Positions 49,971 to 58,263 are shown, counted from the stretch's first letter. The stretch: 61,959 nt of DNA from WAPX01 sp964622075 (GCA_964622075.1 CAZUMR010000064.1:1-61959); one strand, 5' to 3'. Numbers and translations: made by a program. Notes: generated by a model not told the origin, from the letters alone.

Positions 49971-50369
49971 ATGTTTGAAGAAGACTTTGGAAAAAAGTGC
50001 ATTATGCATTTCGCATTATCCTTCGGGTTCGGAACGATCCTGCTTCTCTGGGCTTACGGTCTTTACGGCATCTTTAAAACGATGAAAATCTTCTTCTATC
50101 CTCAGTATGTGGCTCTGCTGTTTGCCCTGTTCTACATATTTTTTTCAATCCTCCTTGAGCACAGAGGGGTGGAGGTTCCATATTTGTTTGTGAGTGGAGC
50201 AATTCTTTCATCTTTTGCGACGTTTTTTGTCGTTTGCGTCATTAATGGTGTGCTGTGGTTGTATAACAGAGGACTTCCCGACTTCAACACAGCTCTGTTT
50301 GAAATTTCCGTGTGCTCAATAGTCGCCTTTGTGATTATCAAGTTTGTAACAGCTTACAGGAAACAATAA
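49971..50369 (+). CDS. Four-span membrane protein, unknown function
   Basis: About 132 aa with hydrophobic segments near 13-33, 42-62, 70-95 and 107-128; loops are short. No family recognised. ATG 49971 follows a TTTTTATT TATA-like element at about 27 nt, so it is probably leaderless. SpoVG gene follows 58 nt later from its own TATA. Confidence 0.6.
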   Translation: MFEEDFGKKCIMHFALSFGFGTILLLWAYGLYGIFKTMKIFFYPQYVALLFALFYIFFSILLEHRGVEVPYLFVSGAILSSFATFFVVCVINGVLWLYNRGLPDFNTALFEISVCSIVAFVIIKFVTAYRKQ

Positions 50370-50374
50370 CAAAG

Positions 50375-50382
50375 CTTAAATA
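50375..50382 (+). promoter_or_regulatory. TATA box of spoVG
   Basis: CTTAAATA predicts initiation near 50404, downstream of the ATG at 50386 and upstream of the SD at 50414-50419. It therefore decides the start codon of the spoVG-like gene. Confidence 0.55.
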
Positions 50383-50427
50383 GACATGCTCAGATTTTCG
50401 GAAAATACACGCAAGGAGGAGTTTGAG

Positions 50428-50685
50428 TTGGCAGAAATTACGGAAGTTAGAATATATAAAGCAAGAGGAGATGGAGCTGTAAAGGCGTATGCCTCCGTTT
50501 CCCTCGACAACGAGTTCGTTGTCAAGGGCTTGAAAGTGCTTGAGGGGGAGAATGGCCTCTGGGTTAGCATGCCGAGCAGAAGATTGAAGGATGGATCTTT
50601 CCAGGATGTCTTTCACCCCGCAAGTAAGGAAGCGAGGGAGAAGATAGTTAACGCTGTTCTTGAGGAATACAAGAAGCAGGCCTGA
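50428..50685 (+). CDS. spoVG: SpoVG-family protein
   Basis: Homolog of the bacterial nucleic-acid-binding regulator SpoVG. EITEVRIYKARGDGAVKAYASVSLDNEFVVKGLKVLEGENGLWVSMPSRR-type sequence is almost a family consensus, followed by DVFHPASKEAREKI. TTG 50428 is chosen. It matches the family start, AGGAGG lies 8 nt upstream, and the TATA at 50375-50382 would start transcription after the longer frame's ATG 50386. 85 aa. SpoVG is mainly known from bacteria, so its presence in an archaeon is notable. Confidence 0.85.
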   Translation: MAEITEVRIYKARGDGAVKAYASVSLDNEFVVKGLKVLEGENGLWVSMPSRRLKDGSFQDVFHPASKEAREKIVNAVLEEYKKQA

Positions 50686-50735
50686 AGTAGTTGGGAAGTT
50701 CTCCCTATTTTGTTTTTTGTTGTTTTTGTTTCTCT

Positions 50736-50773
50736 GTTTTGGATTCTCTGTTGGGTTTTGGATCCTCTGTTGG
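50736..50773 (+). repeat. 19-bp tandem duplication after spoVG
   Basis: GTTTTGGATTCTCTGTTGG (50736-50754) is followed directly by GTTTTGGATCCTCTGTTGG (50755-50773), 18 of 19 identical. The preceding 50699-50735 is T-rich and probably terminates spoVG transcription. Confidence 0.85.
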
Positions 50774-50866
50774 CTTCTCCCGTCTCCTTCCATCATGTTA
50801 ATGCCATGCGTGACTGTTTTCACAGGGCTCCTAACATTTATCTTTCCCTTTTACGATTTATCTAAC

Positions 50867-51412
50867 ATGTCTGCAAGAATACTTGCCATTGGTGACACGC
50901 ACATACCGGACAGGGCAGATAGAATTCCTGAATCAGTCGAGAAGTTCGTGAAAGAAGGTTACGACATTCTCGCATTTACCGGGGATTTGACTGCTAAGAG
51001 TGTTCTTGTAAAACTGACTGAAATGAGTAAAGCAAGCAGAGTTTACGCAGTCAGGGGTAACATGGACAGTTTGCCTCTCCCGATCAGGGAGACTTTTGAA
51101 GTTTCTGGAGTAAGGTTCGGACTTCTGCATGGACACGGTGTCTATCCAAGGGGAGACAGAAAGCAGCTTGAGAACATCGGCATTGAGATGGGTGTAGATG
51201 TGCTTATTACAGGACACACCCACTGTCACGATGTTTACTCTGGAAAGGTGATAATACTAAATCCCGGGTCGGCCACGGGAGTGTGGGGAGGTGGAAACGC
51301 ATCTCTGATTCCATCTGCCATGTCAGTGGAGGTTGTTAGTAGAAAGCTGAAAGTCGAGCTCTGCCTTGACGGTGAGCTGGAAGTTTACGAGCTTGACCTG
51401 TTCGTTAAATAA
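50867..51412 (+). CDS. YfcE/MJ0936-type metallophosphoesterase
   Basis: Calcineurin-like phosphodiesterase. GDTHIPDRAD, FTGDLTA, GNMDSLPLP (GNxD), HGHGVYPRG and GHTHCHDV supply the two-metal ligands. 181 aa, matching MJ0936-type enzymes. ATG 50867 is leaderless from ACATTTATC about 28 nt upstream. A longer in-frame reading to 50660 encodes a Phe/Leu-rich leader that comes from the T-rich terminator and is not a real signal peptide. Confidence 0.93.
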   Translation: MSARILAIGDTHIPDRADRIPESVEKFVKEGYDILAFTGDLTAKSVLVKLTEMSKASRVYAVRGNMDSLPLPIRETFEVSGVRFGLLHGHGVYPRGDRKQLENIGIEMGVDVLITGHTHCHDVYSGKVIILNPGSATGVWGGGNASLIPSAMSVEVVSRKLKVELCLDGELEVYELDLFVK

Positions 51413-51454
51413 AATTTAATGGTTCTGGATTTTCCACCCACCACAAGCCACCAG

Positions 51455-52522
51455 TCACATCAGGTCTTCTCCGACCATCTCTATTGCCTTGTCTATCTCC
51501 CTCTTGAGGAACTCCGGCAGTCCCTTTATCTCCACATCAAGGAAACCCCTTATAATCGCCGAAGTTGCCTCATCCCTGCTCAATCCTCTTGCCATCAGGT
51601 AAAAGATTTCGTCTTCTGCTATCTTGCCAACTGCAGCTTCGTGGCTCAGATCAACTTCGGGATGCCTCGCTTCAAGCTCGGGAATTGCAAGTATTGATCC
51701 CTTCTCAGATAGCATTAGCCCCCTGCACTCAAGGTGTCCCTTGCAGCCTTTACCCTCTCCGCATATGTGTCCTCTTGAAACTATCCTCCCTCCCCTGCTT
51801 ATCGCTCTTGAAATTATGTCTGCACTGCTCCCCTCTTTCAACACAGCTTTGTTTCCCAGATCTATTGTGGAACCCTCGTATGCGACAACGAGACTCGTAA
51901 ATGATCCTCTTGCCCCCTTCCTGAGGTATGCTACAGGATAGCTTTTCACATACTTGACTGGACTCAGAAGAACGTAGTTGCTTATCAGGACTCCGCCCTC
52001 CTCAACGACTGCTCCACTTCTTGGCCTTACCTCCACATCGGGATCCCAGTTGTGTATCATTGTGAAGGTCAGCTTTGCTCCCTTTTTCACGTAAAACTCA
52101 GAAACTCCAAGGTGCATACCTGCAGACCCGGGATGAGATGTACATCCGGATATTATGTTCAGCTCAGACCCTTCCTCAGCTATTACAAGGTTGTAAACTT
52201 TCTGAGCTTTAACTCTCCTGAGATAAAGACATGCTTCTACAGGGATTTCTATCTTACAGTTAGGCAGCGCTCTTATGAAGTAACCGTTGAAGTCATCGTA
52301 ATCCTCACTCCTCTCTACTATCTTCCACATGTAATCCTTAACCCAGCTGTACTTCTCCATTGCTTCCTTTATGCTCATTACCTCTACTCCTTCCAGCCAT
52401 CCGTAGCTGAAAACTGTCTCCTGATCTACCTGAAGAAAGCTTGCGGCTCTCTTGGAGGAGTCGAACTCAACTCCGACCTCTCTCGCCCTATCTGCTACCT
52501 CTTTCTCAACATTCTCAGTCAA
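51455..52522 (-). CDS. sufB: SufB/SufD-family Fe-S assembly scaffold
   Basis: Scaffold for iron-sulfur cluster assembly with SufC. The beta-helix core has SGCTSHPGSAGMHLGVSEFYV, FTMIHNWDPDVEVRPRSGA, and SRGHICGEGKGCKGHLECRGLML. The C-terminal DLSHEAAVGKIAEDEIFYLMARGLS is the SufC contact. 355 aa, shorter than bacterial SufB. It follows sufC by 6 nt; sufE/S are absent, as in the minimal archaeal SufBC system. Confidence 0.95.
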   Translation of the reverse strand: MTENVEKEVADRAREVGVEFDSSKRAASFLQVDQETVFSYGWLEGVEVMSIKEAMEKYSWVKDYMWKIVERSEDYDDFNGYFIRALPNCKIEIPVEACLYLRRVKAQKVYNLVIAEEGSELNIISGCTSHPGSAGMHLGVSEFYVKKGAKLTFTMIHNWDPDVEVRPRSGAVVEEGGVLISNYVLLSPVKYVKSYPVAYLRKGARGSFTSLVVAYEGSTIDLGNKAVLKEGSSADIISRAISRGGRIVSRGHICGEGKGCKGHLECRGLMLSEKGSILAIPELEARHPEVDLSHEAAVGKIAEDEIFYLMARGLSRDEATSAIIRGFLDVEIKGLPEFLKREIDKAIEMVGEDLM

Positions 52523-52528
52523 ACGCTG

Positions 52529-53308
52529 TCACCTCCCGCTATCCTCACGCACATCCACGCACTTTTTTACACAGGCCTCATAACCGTACCTGCTAACGTG
52601 TTCAAGAATTTCGTATGGATCGCCGATGCAGGATATCCTGCCGTTGAAGAGAACAACCCCGTAATCAGCGTCAATGTACTCAAGTATGTGTCCCGTGTGC
52701 GTAATCACTATTCCCGACTTCTTTCTTTCATCCTTTGGTTTGTCTCTCTCAAGTATTCTCTTTATGGCCTTACCGACTATTGTAATGTTTTCAAGGTCAA
52801 CTCCGCTGTCAGGCTCATCCAGCATTACGAAGTCTGGATTCAGCATCATCAGCTGCAAAAGTTCGGATCTTTTAACCTCTCCTCCGCTGAATCCATCGTT
52901 TACAGCTCTGTTCAGCATGTCCTCCATGCCCATGAACCGGGAGTACTCCTCTATCTTCTTTTCAGCTTCCTCCTCACTCATTCCGGCTACCTTCGCACAG
53001 AACCTCAGAATATCGATGAGCTTGACACCACTCACCTTTGGAGGATTCTGAAAAGCTATGCCAATCCCCCTTCTGACCCTTTCGTTTGTTGGAAGAGATG
53101 TTATGTCCTCACCCCTGAATGTTATTCTGCCCTGAAATATTCTGTAGCCCGGGTGGCCGATTATTGTCGATAGCAGGGATGACTTTCCACTCCCGTTTGG
53201 ACCGAAAAGAATGAAGGTCTCTCCTTCCCTGATATATAAATTTACATTTTCAAGTATTTTCTTTCCTCCAGTTTCTACGCCAAGGTTAATTACTCTCAAA
53301 GACTCCAT
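52529..53308 (-). CDS. sufC: SufC, Fe-S assembly ATPase
   Basis: ABC-type ATPase that powers SufB. Walker A FGPNGSGKSS (about 34-43), Q-loop FQNPPKVSGV, signature GFSGGEVKR, Walker B FVMLDEPDSGVD and switch His VITHTGH. 259 aa. The EEAEKKIEEYSRFMGMEDML region is typical of SufC. First gene of the sufCB operon. Confidence 0.96.
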   Translation of the reverse strand: MESLRVINLGVETGGKKILENVNLYIREGETFILFGPNGSGKSSLLSTIIGHPGYRIFQGRITFRGEDITSLPTNERVRRGIGIAFQNPPKVSGVKLIDILRFCAKVAGMSEEEAEKKIEEYSRFMGMEDMLNRAVNDGFSGGEVKRSELLQLMMLNPDFVMLDEPDSGVDLENITIVGKAIKRILERDKPKDERKKSGIVITHTGHILEYIDADYGVVLFNGRISCIGDPYEILEHVSRYGYEACVKKCVDVREDSGR

Positions 53309-53438
53309 AAACTTTCGCTAAATTCGTGAAATTAAAAACCTTTGGATGATTGGTTCTTAGACATCTGGACTCATCACTGTTCCAGCTATCACGGACAGAA
53401 AAGTCAAAGGTTATTAATCACCTCTCTCAATATTCTTT

Positions 53439-54593
53439 ATGAAATCTGTTGGGTTCGTGACGAGGTACCCTCCAACTCACTGCGGCATTGCGGAGTACTC
53501 AAAGTTTCTCATTTCTGCTCTCAGGTCTTTAAATCCCAAAATGAGAGTTACCGTTTTCACGACGAACGAATCGCGCGAAGAGAAGTATGTTGACGAAATC
53601 GGTGCTGAAGTAATACCGTGTTTCAGCAGATTTGAAAAGGATTATTCCGGATTGATTGATGCTGTAAACGAAAACAGAGTGGAAGTCTTGCATGTTCAGC
53701 ACGAGTACGGAATCTTCGGATCTGGAAACGAGATACTGAAAGCTCTTAAGGAGCTCAAAGAGGAGAAAATCGTAAAGGCTACAGTAGTGACAACTCACAC
53801 AGTTGATCATCCATACACCGCGAGACCGGAAGTTTTTGAGTTTCAGAAAAGCCTGTCTATGGCTGATGCTATAGTCGTTCACAGCGATCTGCAGGAGTTC
53901 GAGCTGATAACGCAGGGACTGGATGTTGCGAAATTGCATCAGATACCCCACGGGACACTGATAAACCCTTACCTCGGTTACACCAAGCAGTTTCTTGCCA
54001 GAAGTCTCGGTCTGAAGGAGGAGTTCTGCGGTCTCGTACTTGCAATTCCCGGGTTTATGAGGAAGGATAAGGGTATTGACATCCTACTTCAAGCTCTGGA
54101 TTACATGGACGATTTGAAATTTACAATCGTGCTTGCGGGAGAGCCCAGGGACGAGTTTATCAGAGAGATGGTGGAGGAGTTCAAGTCAAGAACAGTTCTT
54201 ATAGAGCGTTACCTCTCGAGCGATGAAATTCTGAGGGTGGTCGCTCTTGCTGACGCTATAGTTTTGCCTTACAAGGATAGAAAAGGTGCTTATGCGGTTA
54301 GCGGAATTCTTCACCTTTCAATGGGTGGTTTAAAGCCGATAATAGGCAGCAGATCCCCAAGACTCGTGGAACTGTGTCAGTTTGCACCTCTCATGACAAT
54401 CCCTCCAAACAACGCTGAGGAACTGGCAAAAAGGGTTAGATGGCTCAAAAACAACTATGAATTTACGGTTTCCTACATGAGCGAACTCTACGCCTACGCT
54501 GCGAGAACCCAGTGGATAAGTGTTGCTCACGAGCATTACAGACTTTACGAAGAACTTACCGGCAGAAGAGAGAGGTTTGATGCTGGATTTTGA
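53439..54593 (+). CDS. GT4-family glycosyltransferase
   Basis: GT-B retaining transferase. The N-terminal domain begins GFVTRYPPTHCGIAEYSKF, a motif of GT4 enzymes, and HVQHEYGIFG is also conserved. The C-terminal domain has LAIPGFMRKDKGIDIL and LPYKDRKGAYAVSGILHLSMG, where the usual EPFGxxxxE is degenerate. 384 aa, soluble. It stands alone, distant from the glycan locus, and its composition is like its neighbours. Confidence 0.87.
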   Translation: MKSVGFVTRYPPTHCGIAEYSKFLISALRSLNPKMRVTVFTTNESREEKYVDEIGAEVIPCFSRFEKDYSGLIDAVNENRVEVLHVQHEYGIFGSGNEILKALKELKEEKIVKATVVTTHTVDHPYTARPEVFEFQKSLSMADAIVVHSDLQEFELITQGLDVAKLHQIPHGTLINPYLGYTKQFLARSLGLKEEFCGLVLAIPGFMRKDKGIDILLQALDYMDDLKFTIVLAGEPRDEFIREMVEEFKSRTVLIERYLSSDEILRVVALADAIVLPYKDRKGAYAVSGILHLSMGGLKPIIGSRSPRLVELCQFAPLMTIPPNNAEELAKRVRWLKNNYEFTVSYMSELYAYAARTQWISVAHEHYRLYEELTGRRERFDAGF

Positions 54594-54627
54594 TTTTTTA
54601 TCCCGGTTAGATTTTTTATTTCGGTTA
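54592..54627 (+). repeat. 18-bp tandem duplication at the GT4 stop codon
   Basis: GATTTTTTATCCCGGTTA (54592-54609) is followed by GATTTTTTATTTCGGTTA (54610-54627), 16 of 18 identical. It starts within the stop codon of the glycosyltransferase. Confidence 0.8.
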
Positions 54628-54633
54628 ACAGCA

Positions 54634-55071
54634 TCAACCCGGAGGAATTCTGATGTGAAAGCTTGACTTTAACTTACCGTTTACGTATATGTTCAGTGTG
54701 TACTCTCCTCTTACCGGGAGCATTACTTTCTTCGAGTAGTTTTTAATTTTGATAGCCTCAGTAATCTCACAGCTCTTTTCCCCGTGTCTGTAATCTCCCT
54801 GAGTACTGTTAATACAGTTAGAGCAGGAGAAGTAAACGTTTACACTATCTCCAAGTATTTTTACTCCTCTGTATTCTACCATGCACTCTTGGGGCAACGT
54901 TAGAGTGACGTAAAGACACCAGTTTTTTGAACCATTTTCGCACTTCATTACCACTGCGTTAACTTCTGCGTTAATTTTTGAAGGAATTTTTGAAGGATGC
55001 TGGCTCTGAGCTGTGCAGCCGCATAAGCAGCCAATTAAAATGACTATCAGCACAGCTAACTTCCAGTCCAT
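54634..55071 (-). CDS. Putative secreted lipoprotein or membrane-anchored protein, unknown function
   Basis: ATG 55071 opens MDWKLAVLIVILIGCLCGCTAQ: a short basic start, a hydrophobic core and a Cys-rich lipobox-like end, so the protein is probably exported and lipid- or membrane-anchored. The mature part is mostly beta with CENGSKNWC and CSNC cysteine pairs and several N-glycosylation sequons (NGS, NST, NYS). Leaderless from AATTTAA about 30 nt upstream. Lies 22 nt after the MFS transporter end. Confidence 0.65.
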   Translation of the reverse strand: MDWKLAVLIVILIGCLCGCTAQSQHPSKIPSKINAEVNAVVMKCENGSKNWCLYVTLTLPQECMVEYRGVKILGDSVNVYFSCSNCINSTQGDYRHGEKSCEITEAIKIKNYSKKVMLPVRGEYTLNIYVNGKLKSSFHIRIPPG

Positions 55072-55093
55072 TGCAGAGCGGACTGAGGATAGG

Positions 55094-56323
55094 TTAAATT
55101 TTTTTCTTTTTTGTTCCACTTTCTGAAAGCTTTCCGCCAGTGTTTTTCTGGCGGTGAATGTGGGGAATGTGGGGGTTTTGAGAGTTATTAAGATGAGAGC
55201 GATGCAGACAGTGCAGAAATGCTATAGAAAATGCAAGCACACTGCCCACCTCGTAAACTCCGGAAATTGAAAACAGACCGAAAAACGCAGGACCTGTTGT
55301 CTGCCCGAGTTTTGACACGGATCCGTAGGTTGACATGACAGCTGCTCTTCCCTCCGCCTCCGTCATCGATACTATCTCGTGCTGCAGGGTTGGAAGAACA
55401 GTTCCCTGTGCAAAACCAAATATTACAGCCGGGATGAAAAAGCAGAGTTCGCACTTCAGGAGGTATGAAATCAGAATTCCAATCAGAGAAATCCCATAAG
55501 CTGTAAATCCTGCGGGTATAACCCTCTTTATTCTGTCAGATATCCTTGTAAGGTTGGCTGCGAATAGTGCTGTGGACAGGGACATTGTAGCTTGTATTTC
55601 TCCTATCCTTACACTCGATCCTCCGGCACTCTGGATGGCGAAGGGGAGGTACGTCAGGAATGTTCCGTAAAGAATGGCATATGCAATCATACCTGTCAGA
55701 AACAGCACGTACATCCTTCTGTTGAAAGTGCTACCAACCTTTCTGAAGTACTCTGAAAAACTTTTCTCACTTCTCACTTCCGGTAAGGGGGAGAGCAAAA
55801 CAAAAATTGAAACGGGTATGGCAAGCAGAAACATGTAGAATGGATATTTCCAGCACAGGCTGGCGAGGTATCCACCTGACAGCTGGTAGAGAGCAATACC
55901 GATCGTTAAAATGCTTGCATTGTATCCGATAATCTTTGCTCTCTCCCTTCCCTCATACGCATCTCCAATTATCGTTGTGGAAAGTGCAACGAGAGATGAC
56001 GCAGATGATCCCTGAATTAATCTGAGCAAGAGCATCGTTCTGAAATTTACAAGAGTGCAGAGAAATCCAGAAACACCGAACAGGAATATTGCTATGGATA
56101 CAACAACCTTTCTACCAAACCTGTCTGCCACAACACCTGTTACCGGTGAGAAAACTATGCCCGGTAATGTGAAGAAAACTACCAGCAGCCCTGCCTCCTG
56201 TCTTGAAATGCTGAAAGCCCTGGCTATTTCGGGTAATGCAGGAGTTATGGCTGAAACGCCCATAACCCCCATCAGGGTTACGGCGTATGCTGTGTGTGCG
56301 GGCTTTCTTATTCGCTTTTTCAT
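55094..56323 (-). CDS. Major facilitator superfamily transporter
   Basis: Drug-efflux-like MFS permease. GVVADRFGRKVVV is the loop 2-3 signature, and SISRQEAGLLVVFFTLPGIVFSP precedes it. About 12 hydrophobic spans can be counted up to residue 375. The last 35 residues are a hydrophilic tail rich in His, Asn and Lys (HIPHIHRQK), not typical of the family. Substrate unknown. The DNA upstream is full of repeats (56339-56467). Confidence 0.88.
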   Translation of the reverse strand: MKKRIRKPAHTAYAVTLMGVMGVSAITPALPEIARAFSISRQEAGLLVVFFTLPGIVFSPVTGVVADRFGRKVVVSIAIFLFGVSGFLCTLVNFRTMLLLRLIQGSSASSLVALSTTIIGDAYEGRERAKIIGYNASILTIGIALYQLSGGYLASLCWKYPFYMFLLAIPVSIFVLLSPLPEVRSEKSFSEYFRKVGSTFNRRMYVLFLTGMIAYAILYGTFLTYLPFAIQSAGGSSVRIGEIQATMSLSTALFAANLTRISDRIKRVIPAGFTAYGISLIGILISYLLKCELCFFIPAVIFGFAQGTVLPTLQHEIVSMTEAEGRAAVMSTYGSVSKLGQTTGPAFFGLFSISGVYEVGSVLAFSIAFLHCLHRSHLNNSQNPHIPHIHRQKNTGGKLSESGTKKKKI

Positions 56324-56338
56324 TCTGTCACCTGTTTT

Positions 56339-56467
56339 AGGTTATCAGCTGGTCTTCAGCCTTTAGGTTATTAATCGGGTTATCAGGTAATCAGGTTATC
56401 AGCCGGTTTGCCAGTTGGCCAGTAGTGAACAGGTAGTAGGTAAATAGGTAGAAGTAAATAAGTAGAA
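56339..56467. repeat. Repeat-dense spacer between the MFS and Gate genes
   Basis: AGGTTATCAGCTGGT (56339-56353) recurs as AGGTTATCAGCCGGT (56393-56407), with further GGTTAT and ATCAGGT copies between. At 56440-56467 the 14-bp unit GTAAATAGGTAGAA is tandemly repeated with one change. Confidence 0.8.
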
Positions 56468-56468
56468 A

Positions 56469-57470
56469 TCAGTGCAGCAGCAACGCGAGGACTATTGCCG
56501 TATAGAATATGTTCAGAGCTGAACTAATCAGGGCAATTTTTAGGCCAAGTCTGACACCGAAGTAAGCAATTCTCCCGGGCAAGGAATGTCTTACAAAGAC
56601 CACTGACATTGATATTATGCTCGTCAGCAGAAGTGCGGCAACTGCCTGAACAGGGGTTATTGCGTGGCTTGCAAGCAGAGATCCTGCAGCTGCAAATCCG
56701 GATGTTGTGTCTGCTATTCCTGCCGCAACTATTGCCGAAGCCTGACCGGGCAGACTCAGAATTCTGAAATTTTCTAACGGTTTAAATGCGTTGTACGCTA
56801 TCAGTACAGCAGTAATCGTGTAAACAGCTATTAGCCTTGGCAGAATCTTTCTGAGAACTTTTACCGACCTCCTGACACCTTTTTTTGCTTTTTCTATTTT
56901 TATTTCATCTTCATTTTTGCCTGTTTTCTTTATGTTTTCTTTTCTATCTTTTTTATCTTCATTATTTTTTCCACCTGAAAAGCTATTTTCTTTGTCTGAA
57001 AATCGTCCAGAGTGATTTGACAGCATGAAGTGCCCTGCCACGGCTGCTGTTACTGTTACGCAGAGGCTTATGAACATCCTTGCTGAAATATACAGAACTC
57101 CTGCCTGTATCCCGAGCAGGGGTATTACCACGGGTATGAAGTAAACGAAGACGTGGTTCAGGAAACTGAAAAAACTGCTGACAAATGAAGCGATTATTGT
57201 TTCCTTCTCACTTATTACCCCGTTTTCGTAAAAACCTGCAAGCATTGCACTTCCAGCATTTCCACTTGCAATGTACGTTATTACTGCCAGTCCAGATTCT
57301 GGAGACAGGTTGGCAAACCTTACAAGCGGTCTTATTACCCAGGATATTCTGTCTATAATCCCAAACTCGCTCAGAATGTTTGCGAGGGTTATTGCAAGAA
57401 TAAGTACCGGGATTATGTGTGTGAAGAGGTATTCAAGTCTTAAAAAAATCGTGGAAATCGCAGATGTCAT
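56469..57470 (-). CDS. Gate-domain (nucleoside-recognition) membrane protein
   Basis: Two Gate halves of several spans each: ITYIASGNAGSAMLAGFY and AAGIADTTSGFAAAGSLLAS are the paired Gate signatures of SpmA/SpmB- and FeoB-like transport proteins. A highly charged linker (about 155-205) rich in Lys, Glu, Asp and Asn, with low complexity, joins them. ATG 57470 overlaps the rpoF stop (ATGA), so it is translationally coupled to an RNA polymerase subunit gene. Transported substrate unknown. Confidence 0.83.
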   Translation of the reverse strand: MTSAISTIFLRLEYLFTHIIPVLILAITLANILSEFGIIDRISWVIRPLVRFANLSPESGLAVITYIASGNAGSAMLAGFYENGVISEKETIIASFVSSFFSFLNHVFVYFIPVVIPLLGIQAGVLYISARMFISLCVTVTAAVAGHFMLSNHSGRFSDKENSFSGGKNNEDKKDRKENIKKTGKNEDEIKIEKAKKGVRRSVKVLRKILPRLIAVYTITAVLIAYNAFKPLENFRILSLPGQASAIVAAGIADTTSGFAAAGSLLASHAITPVQAVAALLLTSIISMSVVFVRHSLPGRIAYFGVRLGLKIALISSALNIFYTAIVLALLLH

Positions 57471-57826
57471 TCAAGCTCTCTGTATTTGTTCAGAACCTCC
57501 AGAATTTCATCTATCTGCTCCGGTGTTAGTGTCATTCTTTCCTTGGCGTATATTATCCTGACTTCATCTCTTATCCTTGGCATTATATCTGCCAGCTTTA
57601 CTGCTATCTCTCTCCTCTTTACCTGCGGGAGCTTTTCAAGCTCTTCTACAAGTTCTCTTGCTTTATCTGCAGGGAGCTTTGAAAACAGCCTCAAGTGCTT
57701 CATGGCTCTCCTCGTTTCAAAAGTCAGGTCCGAAATGTTCTTTCTCTCCTCAACTATTTTCTCCATTATCTCCCTTGCCTCTGATATTGTTATGTATTGA
57801 AATTCAATAACTTCCTTGAATGCCAC
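57467..57826 (-). CDS. rpoF: DNA-directed RNA polymerase subunit F (Rpb4)
   Basis: Forms the stalk of archaeal RNA polymerase with RpoE. EYITISEAREI-type start, LRLFSKLPADKARELVEELEKLPQVKRREIAVKLADIMPRIRDEVR and LTPEQIDEILEVLNKY are conserved. GTG 57826 is chosen (AGGTGA 5 nt upstream) over GTG 57835. 119 aa. Position after L21e is a conserved archaeal arrangement. Confidence 0.94.
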   Translation of the reverse strand: MAFKEVIEFQYITISEAREIMEKIVEERKNISDLTFETRRAMKHLRLFSKLPADKARELVEELEKLPQVKRREIAVKLADIMPRIRDEVRIIYAKERMTLTPEQIDEILEVLNKYRELE

Positions 57827-57944
57827 ACCACTCACCTTTTATCCTTTTATCCGCTTTTTCAGCCTGATTTTGGAGGAATTGCTAAAATTTTTAAAATTTT
57901 AAAATTTTGATTTTGAATCGCAGCGATAGAATTAGAAGTCGAAA

Positions 57945-58244
57945 TCACTCTGAAGTCTTCTGAGGTTTGAGGTGTTCCGGTCTTACTATCAGTGTTTTCA
58001 TTTTGCCTCCGTCTCTGACCTGAACGAGGTAAGCTCTCCCTCTCTGCCCTATTACCACTCCCGTCCTTCCCTGAAAGCGCGGGTGTGGCATTCCCTTGTG
58101 GACAGCTGGCTCTATGTCTATGTGCACGTACTGCCCGATCTCAAACGTCTGCAGAACTTTTCTGATCTTGACACCCTTATCTCTAATACCTTTTCTGAGC
58201 TTTCTGCCAGACTTGAACCTGAACCCGTGAGATTTCCAGCCCAT
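57945..58244 (-). CDS. rpl21e: 50S ribosomal protein L21e
   Basis: GWKSHGFRFKSGRKLRKGIRDKG opening, YVHIDIEPAVHKGMPHPRFQGRTGVVIG and GKMKTLIVRPEHLKP are the L21e hallmarks. 99 aa, basic. Follows pus10 by 19 nt and precedes rpoF. The spacer to rpoF holds runs of AAAATTTT (57885-57910). Confidence 0.97.
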   Translation of the reverse strand: MGWKSHGFRFKSGRKLRKGIRDKGVKIRKVLQTFEIGQYVHIDIEPAVHKGMPHPRFQGRTGVVIGQRGRAYLVQVRDGGKMKTLIVRPEHLKPQKTSE

Positions 58245-58263
58245 TTTTTTACCCCCTTATGAA

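Noticed and set aside
50660..50866. Hydrophobic N-terminal extension of the phosphoesterase, resembling a membrane anchor
   Set aside because: It is encoded by the T-rich terminator and tandem repeat behind spoVG. The enzyme starts at ATG 50867 with a TATA at the right distance.
52052..53173. Long open frame antisense to sufB and sufC (373 codons)
   Set aside because: It lies wholly over two well-supported genes and has no recognisable domain, SD or TATA. Its composition is that of a reverse-complement shadow.
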